64,000 bases of DNA from Ahniella affigens (GCF_003015185.1 NZ_CP027860.1:2108001-2172000), one strand, 5' to 3'; counted from the stretch's first letter, positions 29,373-38,346 are shown. The notes: generated from the sequence alone by a model not told the origin. Program-made: numbers and translations.

Positions 29373-30902
29373 ATGGCCGGCCTGTTTCATTACTTCGAAC
29401 AAATTCTCAAGCTTGATCGCAGCGAGATTCGCTATCTCGATGCCGATCTGGTGTTTGCCCGACTCGAAGACGACAGCATTTATGAGGCGGCCTACGGCGA
29501 TGCCGTCATGGATGTCACCGAAGAGCAGGACGCGACGACCTTCATCATTGTGGGCGGGCGGCTGCACGGCGTGCGCGCGAGTGTCAAGAACAAGCTGCCA
29601 CTGCGTGACACGCCCATACTGCGCTGGTCCATGATCGATGTGCAGCAGGGCGATGGGCTGGTGCTTGAAACCGCGCGTGGCGAGATCGTGCTGATTGATG
29701 GTGGCGACAACAAGTTGTATGCCCGCCATCTCGCCGCACGTTACGCCGGAACAAGTAAGGCGCTGCCGTTGCAGCCCGATGCGATCATTGTGACGCACGG
29801 CGATGCGGATCATTTTGCCGGGCTGAGTGAGATCCGGAAAACTGAGAATCAGAAGAAAATTGATCCGAAGAACCGCTTGTTTCTTGCACCCGATCGCGTG
29901 CTGCACAATGGCTTGGCCAAGCGCCCGGGCAAGCGCCCGGACAAGACCGATCGGCCCGATCGCGAGCAGTTTGGCGCGACCAAAGTGGTCGACGGCACGC
30001 GCTTCATCACGGAACTGATCGATGATCTCGAGTCGTTGCCGAACGAAGAACTGAACGTGCCATTCCGCGAATGGCGCGACACGCTGCAGCATTGGCAAGC
30101 GCGGCGCGAGGCCTTGGGGCTCAAGCCGATGTTGGTCCGTCGCGTCGATCACACAATGGCGGCCGCGTTTGATTTCCTCCAAGGCGAGACCGGTCTGGAC
30201 ACGCAAGTTCTCGGGCCGATCGTCGAGACCGTGGGCAACAAGCCCGGACTGCGCTTTCTGAAAGCGCCGCCCAATACGGCGGAATTGCACCTGCAAGAAG
30301 AAGTCGGTGCCACGGGCAGTGACTCGGCTTCCCATACGATCAACGGCCACTCCGTCGCATTTCGAATGCAGTACGGCAATGTGCGCATCATGCTGACGGG
30401 CGACATGAATCATGAATCGATGAATCGCTTGCGGCATGCGATTCCCGAAGCACAACTGCGGGCAGAAGTCCTGAAGACGCCGCATCACGGGTCGGCTGAT
30501 TTCGATTTCAAGTTTCTGAAAGCGGTCAGCCCGGTGGTGTCGATGATTTCATCGGGCGACGAAGACACGAGCAAGGAGTACATTCATCCGCGAGCCACCC
30601 TGGTATCGGCGCTTGGTCGCGCGTCTCGAGGTGACACGGGGATTGTGTTCATTACCGAACTCGCTGCGTTCTTTGCAGTTCGCGGCTATGCCACGGAAGT
30701 CGATCCGAGCAATGCAGCGCGCAAGAAGGCGTTCTTCGCGTTTGAACGCACGAACTTCGGCATTATCCATGTGCGCAGCGACGGCGAGCGGGTGCTGGCC
30801 TTTACGCATAGTGGCAAGCGCGGCATGAATGAGGCGTACGGTTTCAGGGTGGATGGGCAAGGGAAGATCAAAGTCGCACCCCGGCTGACGACGGTGCGGT
30901 GA
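29373..30902 (+). CDS. ComEC-like metallo-beta-lactamase-fold hydrolase
   Basis: The 509-residue protein contains a metallo-beta-lactamase fold with the metal motif T-H-G-D-A-D-H (His142, Asp144, Asp146, His147), a later L-T-G-D-M aspartate, and T-P-H-H-G-S, the pattern of the ComEC/Rec2-related soluble branch. An N-terminal region of about 90 residues precedes it, and the fold begins near W-S-M-I-D-V-Q-Q-G-D. ATG at 29373 is chosen because GGAG lies 7 bases upstream; an in-frame TTG at 29304 lacks one. There is no signal peptide or membrane segment. It is followed by a subtilisin-like protease on the same strand. The substrate (nucleic acid or other phosphodiester) is unknown. Confidence 0.8.
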   Translation: MAGLFHYFEQILKLDRSEIRYLDADLVFARLEDDSIYEAAYGDAVMDVTEEQDATTFIIVGGRLHGVRASVKNKLPLRDTPILRWSMIDVQQGDGLVLETARGEIVLIDGGDNKLYARHLAARYAGTSKALPLQPDAIIVTHGDADHFAGLSEIRKTENQKKIDPKNRLFLAPDRVLHNGLAKRPGKRPDKTDRPDREQFGATKVVDGTRFITELIDDLESLPNEELNVPFREWRDTLQHWQARREALGLKPMLVRRVDHTMAAAFDFLQGETGLDTQVLGPIVETVGNKPGLRFLKAPPNTAELHLQEEVGATGSDSASHTINGHSVAFRMQYGNVRIMLTGDMNHESMNRLRHAIPEAQLRAEVLKTPHHGSADFDFKFLKAVSPVVSMISSGDEDTSKEYIHPRATLVSALGRASRGDTGIVFITELAAFFAVRGYATEVDPSNAARKKAFFAFERTNFGIIHVRSDGERVLAFTHSGKRGMNEAYGFRVDGQGKIKVAPRLTTVR

Positions 30903-31190
30903 CGGCCCGGCAATCATCGGGGATAGGCTGGCCACACGTCTTGCCGCAACCTGCCGACCGGCGTTGGAGCAGACGTGTCGTGATGAGCCCGCTTCGGGAA
31001 GGTGGTCAAGGTGTGCGGTTTGTGGTGACTGATCGTTTTGGATGCATGAGTCGGCAGTAGCAAAGGTAGGTGGGATCACGCTGGTGGCCATTCGGACTAC
31101 GAATGCCACAGCGGACAGACTTGGGCGGGGCGGCGCGTTGATTGCGGATGGCAATCGCGCCGTCGCCACAGACAACAGGAGCATGGCACG
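30903..31190. other. Intergenic region between MBL and protease genes
   Basis: 288 bases without a convincing gene. GGAG lies near the end at 31178-31181, a possible ribosome binding site for the protease. A shared transcript with the upstream gene is possible but not shown. Confidence 0.3.
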
Positions 31191-33473
31191 ATGAGCATTC
31201 TCAAAGTCTTTGTGGATCAGGCGGACGCAGCAACCGTGTTGGCAGAAAGCCGACTGATCGAGGCCTACGAGGCGTTCTTGCTGGTCGAGACAACCGATGA
31301 GCAAGCGAGCGCGTTGGCTGCGCGTTTTCCGGTCGAAGACATCAGTGACCAGTTCGAGGTTCAAGTCAACGAGATCAAGATTCCCATGAAGGGGCTGGCT
31401 AAGACGCCGACTGGCGCCAGTATGAAGGCGTCTGCCTGGGCGTCGGTGGCCATCGACGCTCAGCCGCACCACTACATCGTGCAATTCATTGGACCGATTA
31501 AACCCGCCTGGCTCACCAAGGCCAAGGCAACCGGCGCGCAGTTGCGCGAGGCACGGGGCAACTTCAGCTATATCGTCTGCGCCAACGCCAAACAGATAGC
31601 GCAACTGAGCGAACTGCCCGTGGTGCGCTGGATTGGACATTTGCGGCATGCCGATCGGGTTTGCGGGACACTGTTCTCGGCACCCGCAGAATCCAGCACT
31701 GATCGGCCCCGACGGGCCGCACTCCCTGGCATGCTGCGCGTGCAGTTGTTTGCGAGCAAGGATTTGCCCGCGGTCGTGCGTGCAGCTAAAGCGTTGGGAT
31801 TCAAAGTGCTGGGCAAAGACGCGCAAGCCGGGATCGTTACAGTGTCGACTCAAGCAGGCAGCTTGGCCGCGCGGCGCAAGCAGGTGACGGCATTGTCCGC
31901 CGTTCATGGCGTCAAGTTCATTCGCCCCCACATCATGCCAAGAACGTTCAACAACATTGCCACCGGGCTAATGGGCGGCGGCTTTGCGGCCCAGAGCCCA
32001 GCAGGAATGCAGCTGACAGGTGCGGGTGAGATCGTCGCCGTCTGTGATACTGGCTTGGATACGGGAGATCCGGTAACCATTCATCCGGATTTCGCTGGCC
32101 GTATCAAAGCGATCCGCAGTTATCCGATTTCGGACGATTACGCCGAATACCTGATGAATCCTGGTGCGGACGATGGCGCATCGGACCTTGACTCCGGACA
32201 TGGCACACACGTGGCGGGGTCCGTGTTGGGCAGTGGTGTCGGCGCTGCAGGGAGCCCCGACTTGGCCCAGGGTTTTGCGCCGAAAGCCAAGCTGGTGTTT
32301 CAGGCTATCGAACAGGAAATGAAATGGAAGCCCCAGTTTGTGGGTCAGCCCGGCACGGATCGGTTCACGCTGTCTGGCATTCCCAACAATTTGAGACCGC
32401 TGTTTCAGTGGGCATATCAACAAGGCGCTCGGATTCACTCCAACTCTTGGGGCGGCGGTGTGCCCGGTGCGTACGACGCGCAATCCGAACAGTTCGACCG
32501 CTTCAGCTGGGATCGCAAAGACCTGCTGTTTGTCATAGCTGCGGGCAATGATGGCGTCGATTCCGATCGCGACGGAACAATCAACCTGGGCAGCGTCAGT
32601 TCGCCTGCAACGTGCAAGAATGGGCTGACGGTGGGTGCCAGCGAAAACCTTCGACCTGAGTTCAACGCCATGCGTTACGGCGCTTGGTGGCCCAAAGACT
32701 TTCCGGTACCGCCGATCCAGACTGACCCGATCGCGAATGACCCGGGGCAGGTAGCTGCATTCAGCAGCCGCGGGCCGACGCTCGATCAGCGCATCAAGCC
32801 GGATGTGGTAGCGCCGGGCACCTTTATCCTGTCGGTCCGCTCGTCGATGATCGCCAAGAATCATTTTGCCTGGGCAGCCTATCCGCCGAACAAGCAGCGT
32901 TACATGTACATGGGCGGTACGAGCATGGCGACGCCGCTGGTCGCGGGCGCGCTCGCTTTGATTCGCCAATATCTTCGTACGTTCGCAAAAATTGCAAAGC
33001 CGAGTGCGGCGTTGATGAAGGCCTTGGTGATCGCGGGCGCCGAGCCCATCGGCGGAACTGCCGAATCCAGCCAACCGGACAACCATCAAGGTTATGGCCG
33101 GGTCAATCTGGAACGAAGTCTGAAGCAACCATTGGCACTGGTTGAAGGCCCCTCGTTGAGCACTGGCAAGAAAGCGACCTTTGCGCTCGACGTACCCGAA
33201 GCGGGGAAGACGCTGCGCCTGGTGCTGAGTTACACCGACGTGCCTGGGCCGAGTCTGATCAACGATTTGAACTTGATCGTCAGCGATCCGCATGGCAAGA
33301 AGTACGTTGGGAATCAACGTAGCGATGCCGTTGGCTTGAGCCTGGACAACCGCAACAACACCGAACTGGTCGCCGTGCGCGCGGCAAGCCAGGGCCGTTG
33401 GCAGATCGATGTGGTGGCGTCCAATGTATCATCCGGCCGACAGCCGTTTGCGCTTGTGGCGGTACTGATCTGA
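31191..33473 (+). CDS. Subtilisin-like serine protease (S8), predicted intracellular
   Basis: The 760-residue protein has the full S8 set: Asp286 in C-D-T-G-L-D, His337 in G-H-G-T-H-V-A-G, oxyanion Asn453 in A-A-G-N-D-G, and Ser578 in G-G-T-S-M-A-T-P. About 260 residues precede the catalytic domain and hold two or three alpha/beta segments that could act as propeptide or sensor. A C-terminal beta-rich domain of about 120 residues resembles a P- or PPC-type domain. The N-terminus (M-S-I-L-K-V-F-V-D-Q) carries no signal peptide, unusual for this family. It follows the MBL-fold gene on the same strand; a functional pair is possible but unproven. Confidence 0.87.
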   Translation: MSILKVFVDQADAATVLAESRLIEAYEAFLLVETTDEQASALAARFPVEDISDQFEVQVNEIKIPMKGLAKTPTGASMKASAWASVAIDAQPHHYIVQFIGPIKPAWLTKAKATGAQLREARGNFSYIVCANAKQIAQLSELPVVRWIGHLRHADRVCGTLFSAPAESSTDRPRRAALPGMLRVQLFASKDLPAVVRAAKALGFKVLGKDAQAGIVTVSTQAGSLAARRKQVTALSAVHGVKFIRPHIMPRTFNNIATGLMGGGFAAQSPAGMQLTGAGEIVAVCDTGLDTGDPVTIHPDFAGRIKAIRSYPISDDYAEYLMNPGADDGASDLDSGHGTHVAGSVLGSGVGAAGSPDLAQGFAPKAKLVFQAIEQEMKWKPQFVGQPGTDRFTLSGIPNNLRPLFQWAYQQGARIHSNSWGGGVPGAYDAQSEQFDRFSWDRKDLLFVIAAGNDGVDSDRDGTINLGSVSSPATCKNGLTVGASENLRPEFNAMRYGAWWPKDFPVPPIQTDPIANDPGQVAAFSSRGPTLDQRIKPDVVAPGTFILSVRSSMIAKNHFAWAAYPPNKQRYMYMGGTSMATPLVAGALALIRQYLRTFAKIAKPSAALMKALVIAGAEPIGGTAESSQPDNHQGYGRVNLERSLKQPLALVEGPSLSTGKKATFALDVPEAGKTLRLVLSYTDVPGPSLINDLNLIVSDPHGKKYVGNQRSDAVGLSLDNRNNTELVAVRAASQGRWQIDVVASNVSSGRQPFALVAVLI

Positions 33474-33650
33474 ACTATCGTCGGGAGCCTCGGTCTTCCA
33501 AAGATCTTCAAGTCACCGCAAGTCACCCCGGACTGGATCCGTCTTCGAACCGGATCTGATCCGGAGTGGGTTTGGTCTTCGATCGGATAAGCAGAGGCCT
33601 TGCTGGATCAACAACACATGGGCTGCTCCGAGGCTTTTCACATTGCATGG
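33474..33650. other. Intergenic region between convergent protease and MerR genes
   Basis: Convergent gap. A short inverted repeat GATCCG / CGGATC near 33537-33557 could form a small hairpin and might help termination on either strand, but it has no T run. Confidence 0.3.
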
Positions 33651-34241
33651 CTAGACCGCCGCCTCAATCGACCACTTCTGAATGTCGCGCACCTCGTTCT
33701 CGGTCATCCCCAGCGATCGTAGAAACGCGCGATGTGCCGTTGGCGCTTCGCGTTCGAACTGACAATGCCAGTCACGCATCGACTGGTCATCAAAGCCGGC
33801 TTGGCGGAGCAGCGCCACCCAACTGGTCTTGCTGTGTGGCGATGTCCTGTCGTTCAGTGCCTGGGTCGCGAGGAGCCGCGCGAGCAGTCGCTGTTGTGCG
33901 CGCAGCGTCGACAATGCGACCGAAGACTCGAGCAAACGTTGCTCCAGAATGGCCGTTGCGCTGGTGGCGGTCTGGTTGGTCGAGGACCGCTGCCGTTGGA
34001 GCAGTTGACCAATCTCGGTCAGCGACAAGCCCGCGCTGCGAAGCTCTCGAATCATCTGGGCCTGGGCACGCGCTTCGGGCCCATACAGCCGGTAGCCGGC
34101 GGCGCTGCGCCGTGTCGGGTGCAGCAGACCGATGGATTCATAGTGCAGGACCGATGCACGCGCCAGACCCAACTCGCGGCACAATGTGCCGAGCGTGATA
34201 CAGGTGGCGGGCAGGGTATTGACTCGGAGACGCGGCGTCAT
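33651..34241 (-). CDS. MerR-family transcriptional regulator
   Basis: The 196-residue protein has a MerR DNA-binding domain at residues about 16-85 (L-C-R-E-L-G-L-A-R-A-S-V-L-H-Y-E-S-I-G-L-L and the wing G-Y-R-L-Y). A coiled-coil dimerisation helix follows to about residue 130, then a C-terminal effector domain (D-W-H-C-Q-F-E-R, W-S-I-E). No cysteine pattern for metal sensing is present, so the inducer is probably organic. It lies 39 bases downstream of the next entry on the same strand and is probably co-transcribed with it. Confidence 0.82.
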   Translation of the reverse strand: MTPRLRVNTLPATCITLGTLCRELGLARASVLHYESIGLLHPTRRSAAGYRLYGPEARAQAQMIRELRSAGLSLTEIGQLLQRQRSSTNQTATSATAILEQRLLESSVALSTLRAQQRLLARLLATQALNDRTSPHSKTSWVALLRQAGFDDQSMRDWHCQFEREAPTAHRAFLRSLGMTENEVRDIQKWSIEAAV

Positions 34242-34280
34242 GATGCTCGCATGGCAGGGGTGATGGTCATCGCCTCGATC

Positions 34281-34706
34281 CTATTCCGGCAGGCGCTCGC
34301 GATCCGGTACCACGAACATCGTGCGTGCCGGTGTGGACTGCAGCAATGGGTCTGAATAATGCCGAGACAAAACTTGTGTCGCATTGTGCAGCAGGTCCTG
34401 ATTCTTGGCCAGAAAGTCGGGCCAATCCTGGTCACGCGCTTGTCGGCGCCGCGCATCCATGATCCGCACCAACGCCTCAGTCAGCGTGCGGTGAAACTTG
34501 GAATGCGCGCCGAGTCGGGTTGCAATTTGCAGGATACCGGCGCAGATTGTTTCGATCGCCTGATCACGCGGTTGCCGGCCCAGGATCAGCCAGGCGGCAC
34601 GCAAGTGGCCTCGGTGGTCGAAATCTGACGCAGACAAGCTGCCGGCAAGAAACGACAACAGAAAGTCGTTGTCGGACAATGGGGTCGGTTCGGGTTGCGT
34701 GATCAT
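34281..34706 (-). CDS. Conserved protein of unknown function next to MerR gene
   Basis: The 141-residue protein is mostly helical, with no signal peptide or membrane segment. It has recognisable conserved blocks (F-D-H-R-G-H-L-R-A-A-W, and K-F-H-R-T-L-T-E-A-L) that I associate with a widespread proteobacterial family without assigned function. The conserved His residues could bind a metal. It is upstream of the MerR gene with a 39-base gap, so the two probably form one unit. Confidence 0.65.
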   Translation of the reverse strand: MITQPEPTPLSDNDFLLSFLAGSLSASDFDHRGHLRAAWLILGRQPRDQAIETICAGILQIATRLGAHSKFHRTLTEALVRIMDARRRQARDQDWPDFLAKNQDLLHNATQVLSRHYSDPLLQSTPARTMFVVPDRERLPE

Positions 34707-35225
34707 GGACAGATGGTCACCGATTCGGATGGGTTGGCCATCGTGGACCTGACGGTAGCCGACAGGTCAAGAGATTTCTTGATAGCTGGTTCGGAACGCA
34801 GGCGCCACGATCTGCGGGCGTGCAGGGTAGGGCAGCGTCGGGAAGACCTGACACAAGGCAATGCAGCAACGGGTGACCGGGTACCAAGCTCGCCGTGATG
34901 CGAGACTCGGTGCGGGTTAGATGCTTAACCCCATTTGCCGTGGCGGTGCGTAACAAGTGTCAGCCGGCTCCCACGCGAGTGGGCGGGGGCTACTTGCCAC
35001 ACTGGGCCGTCTTCAGAATCACGCTTCGTCGCTGACAGTTTGATGCCCGAATAAGCGCACCAAACGGGCGGCTGGACTCCTACCGGCGTGGGAGCGGGCG
35101 CGCTCCCGCCCTGGCGATTGCGTGGAGGGTCGGCGAGGTGGTTACTTGCGGTCAGAAGAGTCATCAGTCGCGACATTGCTGGAATGGACTGGACAATGGG
35201 TTATTGTGTGTTCGAAAGGAGCGCT
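34707..35225. other. 519-base intergenic region with REP-like palindromes
   Basis: No open frame here looks like a gene. The right half carries an inverted pair of REP-like palindromes (separate entry). AAAGGAG at 35215-35221 is the ribosome binding site of the following gene. Confidence 0.4.
34967..35108. repeat. REP-like inverted pair (BIME-like)
   Basis: GCTCCCACGC at 34967-34976 has its exact reverse complement at 35086-35095 (GCGTGGGAGC). Each half is itself part of a hairpin: CCCAC/GTGGG on the left and GGGAGCG/CGCTCCC on the right. Two GTGGGAGCGGG-type palindromes in head-to-head order, about 110 bases apart, resemble the REP doublets of pseudomonads and relatives. No REP-associated transposase gene is present in the window. 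Confidence 0.55.
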
Positions 35226-36332
35226 ATGTACGTGCGAATGATCATGAAATGGTTCAATATTGGGATACTCTTGAGCGTCTGTACGGCGGCGCAAGCCGAG
35301 GATGCGCCCGATCGCCGGTCATTGGCCGATAACATGATTGCACGCGCGATTCACCATGATGGGCGCCTGTGGTTACTAACTGACTCCGGTGATTTGAGCA
35401 GTATTACCGACAACGCCAGTGAGCGCGTCGAAGAATCCGTGCCTGGGCCGGTTCTGGACATCTGCCAATCGAATCGCAAACTGTATGCACTCAGCTGTGA
35501 CACCAAGGCTTGCGGCAATTGGCGACTCAACCAGCAGGAGCAGGGCCAATGGCGATTGCTGACGAGCGTCGCCAGTAACGGCGAGCAGATTCTGGCACTG
35601 GCTTGCGATGCCAGTAGCAACCAAGTGCTCAGCGCCAAACGCCTGATCGATCTCAGGGGTTCGCGGGTGTCGGTGACGCACCTGTCCGAAGCCATCAGTG
35701 CGCCTTATGTTGCGGCCAGCCTCGTGACACCGACGGCCATCTTTCTCGGCTTGAACAGCGGCGAGTGGGGCGGCGGACTGCGCCGGATCACGCGAGCCAC
35801 CGGCAAAGTGACGAACGTCGAGCACCTGGATGGGGGCCTCTGCAGCGGCCCGCTGAGCTCTGACTGCGACCCCGTCACAGGGCTCGCAGTCATCCCCTGG
35901 AAACCCACATGCGTTGCCGCCAGCATCGGCATCGTGCACTTTGCCGCCCGTGGTCGCATTGTCGAAGTCTGTGGCCAGCAGGTGACCACCCTCTTGGTCA
36001 AAGCGTATGGCGACGACGATATGTGGCGGTTTAAGGACCAGGACCAAGACCAAGACCAAGACCAAGATAATGAGGAAAAAGAGCCATTTCCGTCGGTCGC
36101 CTTTTTTGGCCTCAACGCGCGCGGACAGTCCCTGCTCGCCGTTGGCATCGACGGCCTCTACGAGATCAATGAAGATGCCCCCGCTAAGGTGTTCACCCTC
36201 CCCGAGTTCCGCGAGGTCGATGGCGTGTATCTGAATGACGCCGACCCAGACACCATCCTCGTGCTGACCAGCATCAACAGGCGCCGTTCCGTCAGTGGCG
36301 CCGCGCCGCTGTTTGTGCGACGTGGTGAATGA
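35226..36332 (+). CDS. Predicted secreted protein with Asp-Gln repeat, unknown function
   Basis: The 368-residue protein begins with a signal peptide (hydrophobic W-F-N-I-G-I-L-L-S-V-C-T, cleavage expected after A-A-Q-A). The body contains several short beta-strand-like repeats (L-W-L-L-T-D-S-G-D-L and similar), which may form a propeller. Near 36039-36073 a hexanucleotide run encodes D-Q repeated six times, followed by acidic residues. AAAGGAG lies 4 bases before ATG at 35226; ATGs at 35238 and 35244 are alternative starts. The frame extends further upstream through the REP-like element, which is not a plausible coding start. I do not recognise the family. Confidence 0.65.
   Translation: MYVRMIMKWFNIGILLSVCTAAQAEDAPDRRSLADNMIARAIHHDGRLWLLTDSGDLSSITDNASERVEESVPGPVLDICQSNRKLYALSCDTKACGNWRLNQQEQGQWRLLTSVASNGEQILALACDASSNQVLSAKRLIDLRGSRVSVTHLSEAISAPYVAASLVTPTAIFLGLNSGEWGGGLRRITRATGKVTNVEHLDGGLCSGPLSSDCDPVTGLAVIPWKPTCVAASIGIVHFAARGRIVEVCGQQVTTLLVKAYGDDDMWRFKDQDQDQDQDQDNEEKEPFPSVAFFGLNARGQSLLAVGIDGLYEINEDAPAKVFTLPEFREVDGVYLNDADPDTILVLTSINRRRSVSGAAPLFVRRGE
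36039..36070 (+). repeat. Hexanucleotide microsatellite encoding Asp-Gln repeats
   Basis: A run of gaccaa/gaccag units in tandem within the secreted protein gene. The unit is six bases, so gain or loss of a unit keeps the reading frame and changes only the number of D-Q pairs. Confidence 0.8.
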
Positions 36333-36669
36333 GATGGCCGAATTGCCACGAAGCAAGCTGCGAAATGGCGCCTTTTTGTAGTTCAGCTTCCGGCAGCTGG
36401 GCGGCAGGTTTAAGGTGATGTCGCGCTGAACTAGGGAGGGTCTGAATAAGTCCATCCTGGACTTTCAGACCCGCACTGAGTCCGGCACATGTCCGGACTC
36501 AGTGATCCAGAATCAACCACTTGCGTGCTTGATTCTGTACGGGCCATCCATGGCCCGAATCGCCTCTGAACTTGTTCAGAGGCTCCCTAGCGTCTATCGT
36601 GGTTTTATGCTTTGCATGATTTCCCTGCAGAACTCTGCGCTTGTTTAACGACTCCCAATAGGTGTGTAA
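36333..36669. other. Intergenic region holding a full multi-hairpin repeat
   Basis: Most of this gap is the 160-base repeat at 36431-36590. On either side nothing else is recognisable apart from the AGGTG sequence 5 bases before the next ATG. Confidence 0.5.
36431..36590 (+). repeat. Full-length multi-hairpin intergenic repeat (reference copy)
   Basis: The element is bounded by an 8-base inverted repeat CTAGGGAG / CTCCCTAG. Between these ends are five hairpins in order: GGGTCTGA/TCAGACCC with an inner GTCCA/TGGAC; CACTGAGTCCGG / CCGGACTCAGTG (perfect 12-base stem); AGAATCAA/TTGATTCT; CGGGCCAT/ATGGCCCG; and GCCTCTGAAC/GTTCAGAGGC (perfect 10-base stem). Other copies are at 49195-49352 (reverse), 50288-50424 and 51491-51590, with fragments at 3858 and 49901. 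No open frame is conserved, so it is a structured non-coding repeat. Confidence 0.88.
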
Positions 36670-37551
36670 ATGGAAACTGCAGTCTCACTATTAATGGGAA
36701 TTCTTGGTGTCGCGATTGGCGCCTACGTCCGGTCGGCTTTCTTCGATGTCGCGCTTTTTGACCGTGTGCGCGGATTTGCGCTGACATTGGTGAGTTCAGC
36801 TGCTGGGTTCTGTACCGCCTGGAGCGCGGCTTCGATTTCGTCGAGATCGCAAGTCGACGCCTATTTGCAGAGCTTGCCTCCCGGCTATTGGCTGGACTGG
36901 GGCAGGGTCGTTGATTGCGTTCGAGTCGGCGACACGGCGTGGTGGTTGATGATTGCTGCCGGCGTGTCGGCAGTCGTCTTGCATGGGCTAGACTTGGCCG
37001 CAGCCGCCAGAACATCCGTCAAAAATGGTAGGTATCGGTCAGCCTTGAGTTTTCAGACGTGCACGGAGTCAGTCAAAATGGTTGATTCACGGTGCCAGGG
37101 TCAAACGCGATCATGGTTCAGTCTGGATCGACTACCGATTGACCAATGGAATCTTGAACGGGCTCGGCGTATCGACAGCGCCTTTTCGCTCTTGAAATCA
37201 TTGATGTCGCGACTGAGGCTCGGCGATTTTAGCCGTATCAATGTACTTGCGGTGGCATGTGGAGTCTTCTCTGCGTGCGCTGGATGGATTTTCGGTGTTT
37301 TCCGTGCCCACGAAGCTGTTTCGGAAACCATGCGCACTTCACTCACAGCGAGTTGGGTGGATTCGTCGAGAATCAGCATCGACATCCTTTACTCTGGTAC
37401 CCCATGGTGGATGATGGTTGCTATCTTGCTTGCGGCGTTAGCGCTCTTGATCCTGGGGCGCGTTGCCGATACCGGTCGCAAGGCTTCAATTGGCTCAGAC
37501 TCCGATCGGCGCATCATCATTCCCGCTACCTATCGTTCCCGCCAACCATAA
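36670..37551 (+). CDS. Predicted integral membrane protein, unknown function
   Basis: The 293-residue protein shows about five hydrophobic segments (near residues 5-20, 36-55, 94-112, 190-210 and 240-260) around a central soluble loop. No known motif is recognised. ATG at 36670 follows AGGTG by a few bases. Codon use is less GC-rich at third positions than in neighbours, and the gene is flanked by a repeat element and by an empty region, so it may be an acquired gene. Confidence 0.5.
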   Translation: METAVSLLMGILGVAIGAYVRSAFFDVALFDRVRGFALTLVSSAAGFCTAWSAASISSRSQVDAYLQSLPPGYWLDWGRVVDCVRVGDTAWWLMIAAGVSAVVLHGLDLAAAARTSVKNGRYRSALSFQTCTESVKMVDSRCQGQTRSWFSLDRLPIDQWNLERARRIDSAFSLLKSLMSRLRLGDFSRINVLAVACGVFSACAGWIFGVFRAHEAVSETMRTSLTASWVDSSRISIDILYSGTPWWMMVAILLAALALLILGRVADTGRKASIGSDSDRRIIIPATYRSRQP

Positions 37552-37916
37552 ACTACTGCGCCACTTTTGACGATCGAACCTGCATGTGAGCATCCAAGAT
37601 AGTTCGCGTGCAATTTGGAGCCGAGTCATATGCGCTAGTGCGAGGTGCCGCGTGGCTGCAGACGTAAACGAATCTGGACGAATAAAGTAGTGGAACATCG
37701 CGCTGATGGTAGCCACGGCCGGTGCAACCGCTCGGCAGCAAAGACCGGATATTGCAGCAATTTGGCAACGCCAATCGCCGTTGACGCCAAGAAATTGGTG
37801 GCGCATCCCCAACACTGCCGACAGTTCGGCTGGTCACTTGGCGAAGTGCCTCATCCAGGTGTTCGTCAACACCGCACTTCAGTTGATCGAAACATCGGGC
37901 GGCCGAATCGACGCCA
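37552..37916. other. 365-base region without a recognisable gene
   Basis: Several short frames cross this stretch on both strands, but none shows a family motif, signal peptide or credible ribosome binding site. Composition is mixed. I see nothing specific in it. Confidence 0.3.
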
Positions 37917-38174
37917 TTATGGTCGCTTCGCTTCTCGAAGCCGCACGCCGCGCCCGGACCCTTGGCTCGCAGCATGGTCACTTATCAGCTCAATACCCGC
38001 GCGATCCAGAGCATCGATCACCTTGTTCAAGGTATCAATGACCCCGCGCACAATGCCCTCGCTCGACTCCATGCGCTGAATGGTCGGTAGCGAGACGCCC
38101 GCCATCAGGGCTAGTTCTTTCTGGTCGAGGCCGGCAAGCGCACGTGCGGCGCGAAGTTGATTGGCAGTGATCAT
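37917..38174 (-). CDS. XRE-family helix-turn-helix regulator
   Basis: The 85-residue protein is almost entirely an XRE/Cro HTH: L-R-A-A-R-A-L-A-G-L-D-Q-K-E-L-A-L-M-A-G-V-S-L-P-T-I-Q-R-M-E, residues about 7-36, followed by a helix that ends in L-D-R-A-G-I-E-L. Short single-domain regulators of this kind often control a neighbouring divergent gene. It starts 172 bases from the divergent gene at 38347, and the gap has a duplicated 10-base motif that could be its binding site. Confidence 0.83.
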   Translation of the reverse strand: MITANQLRAARALAGLDQKELALMAGVSLPTIQRMESSEGIVRGVIDTLNKVIDALDRAGIELISDHAASQGSGRGVRLREAKRP

Positions 38175-38188
38175 GGACGCAATCGCTC

Positions 38189-38302
38189 AAGATGATGCGC
38201 AGAATATCATTTTTAGCGCTTGGTACATCAACTATGGCACGAAAAACATCGACAGCGATGTCCTGAATCTCACAGTGATGGCTTTATGTGGTAAGATGAT
38301 GC
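38189..38302. promoter_or_regulatory. Divergent control region with duplicated AAGATGATGC motif
   Basis: AAGATGATGC occurs at 38189-38198, just upstream of the XRE gene start, and again at 38293-38302, upstream of the divergent gene. The second copy overlaps the palindrome TGATGCATCA (38297-38306). The position of both copies suits binding by the XRE regulator to both promoters; this is inference. Confidence 0.4.
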
Positions 38303-38346
38303 ATCAAACATCAGTATTGATTGTTTCGGCCCACAATGGAAGCCTC

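Noticed and set aside
30549-31931. 460-residue minus-strand frame opposite the MBL and protease genes
   Set aside because: It spans the 3' end of one well-supported gene and the 5' end of another, and shows no recognisable motif.
35088-35225. Upstream extension of the secreted protein frame to 35088
   Set aside because: The extension begins within the REP-like palindrome and would place about 46 residues before the signal peptide; AAAGGAG directly before 35226 supports the later start.
38161-38346. Upstream extension of the unknown gene to 38161
   Set aside because: It overlaps the divergent XRE gene start and the promoter region, and no ribosome binding site is near 38161.
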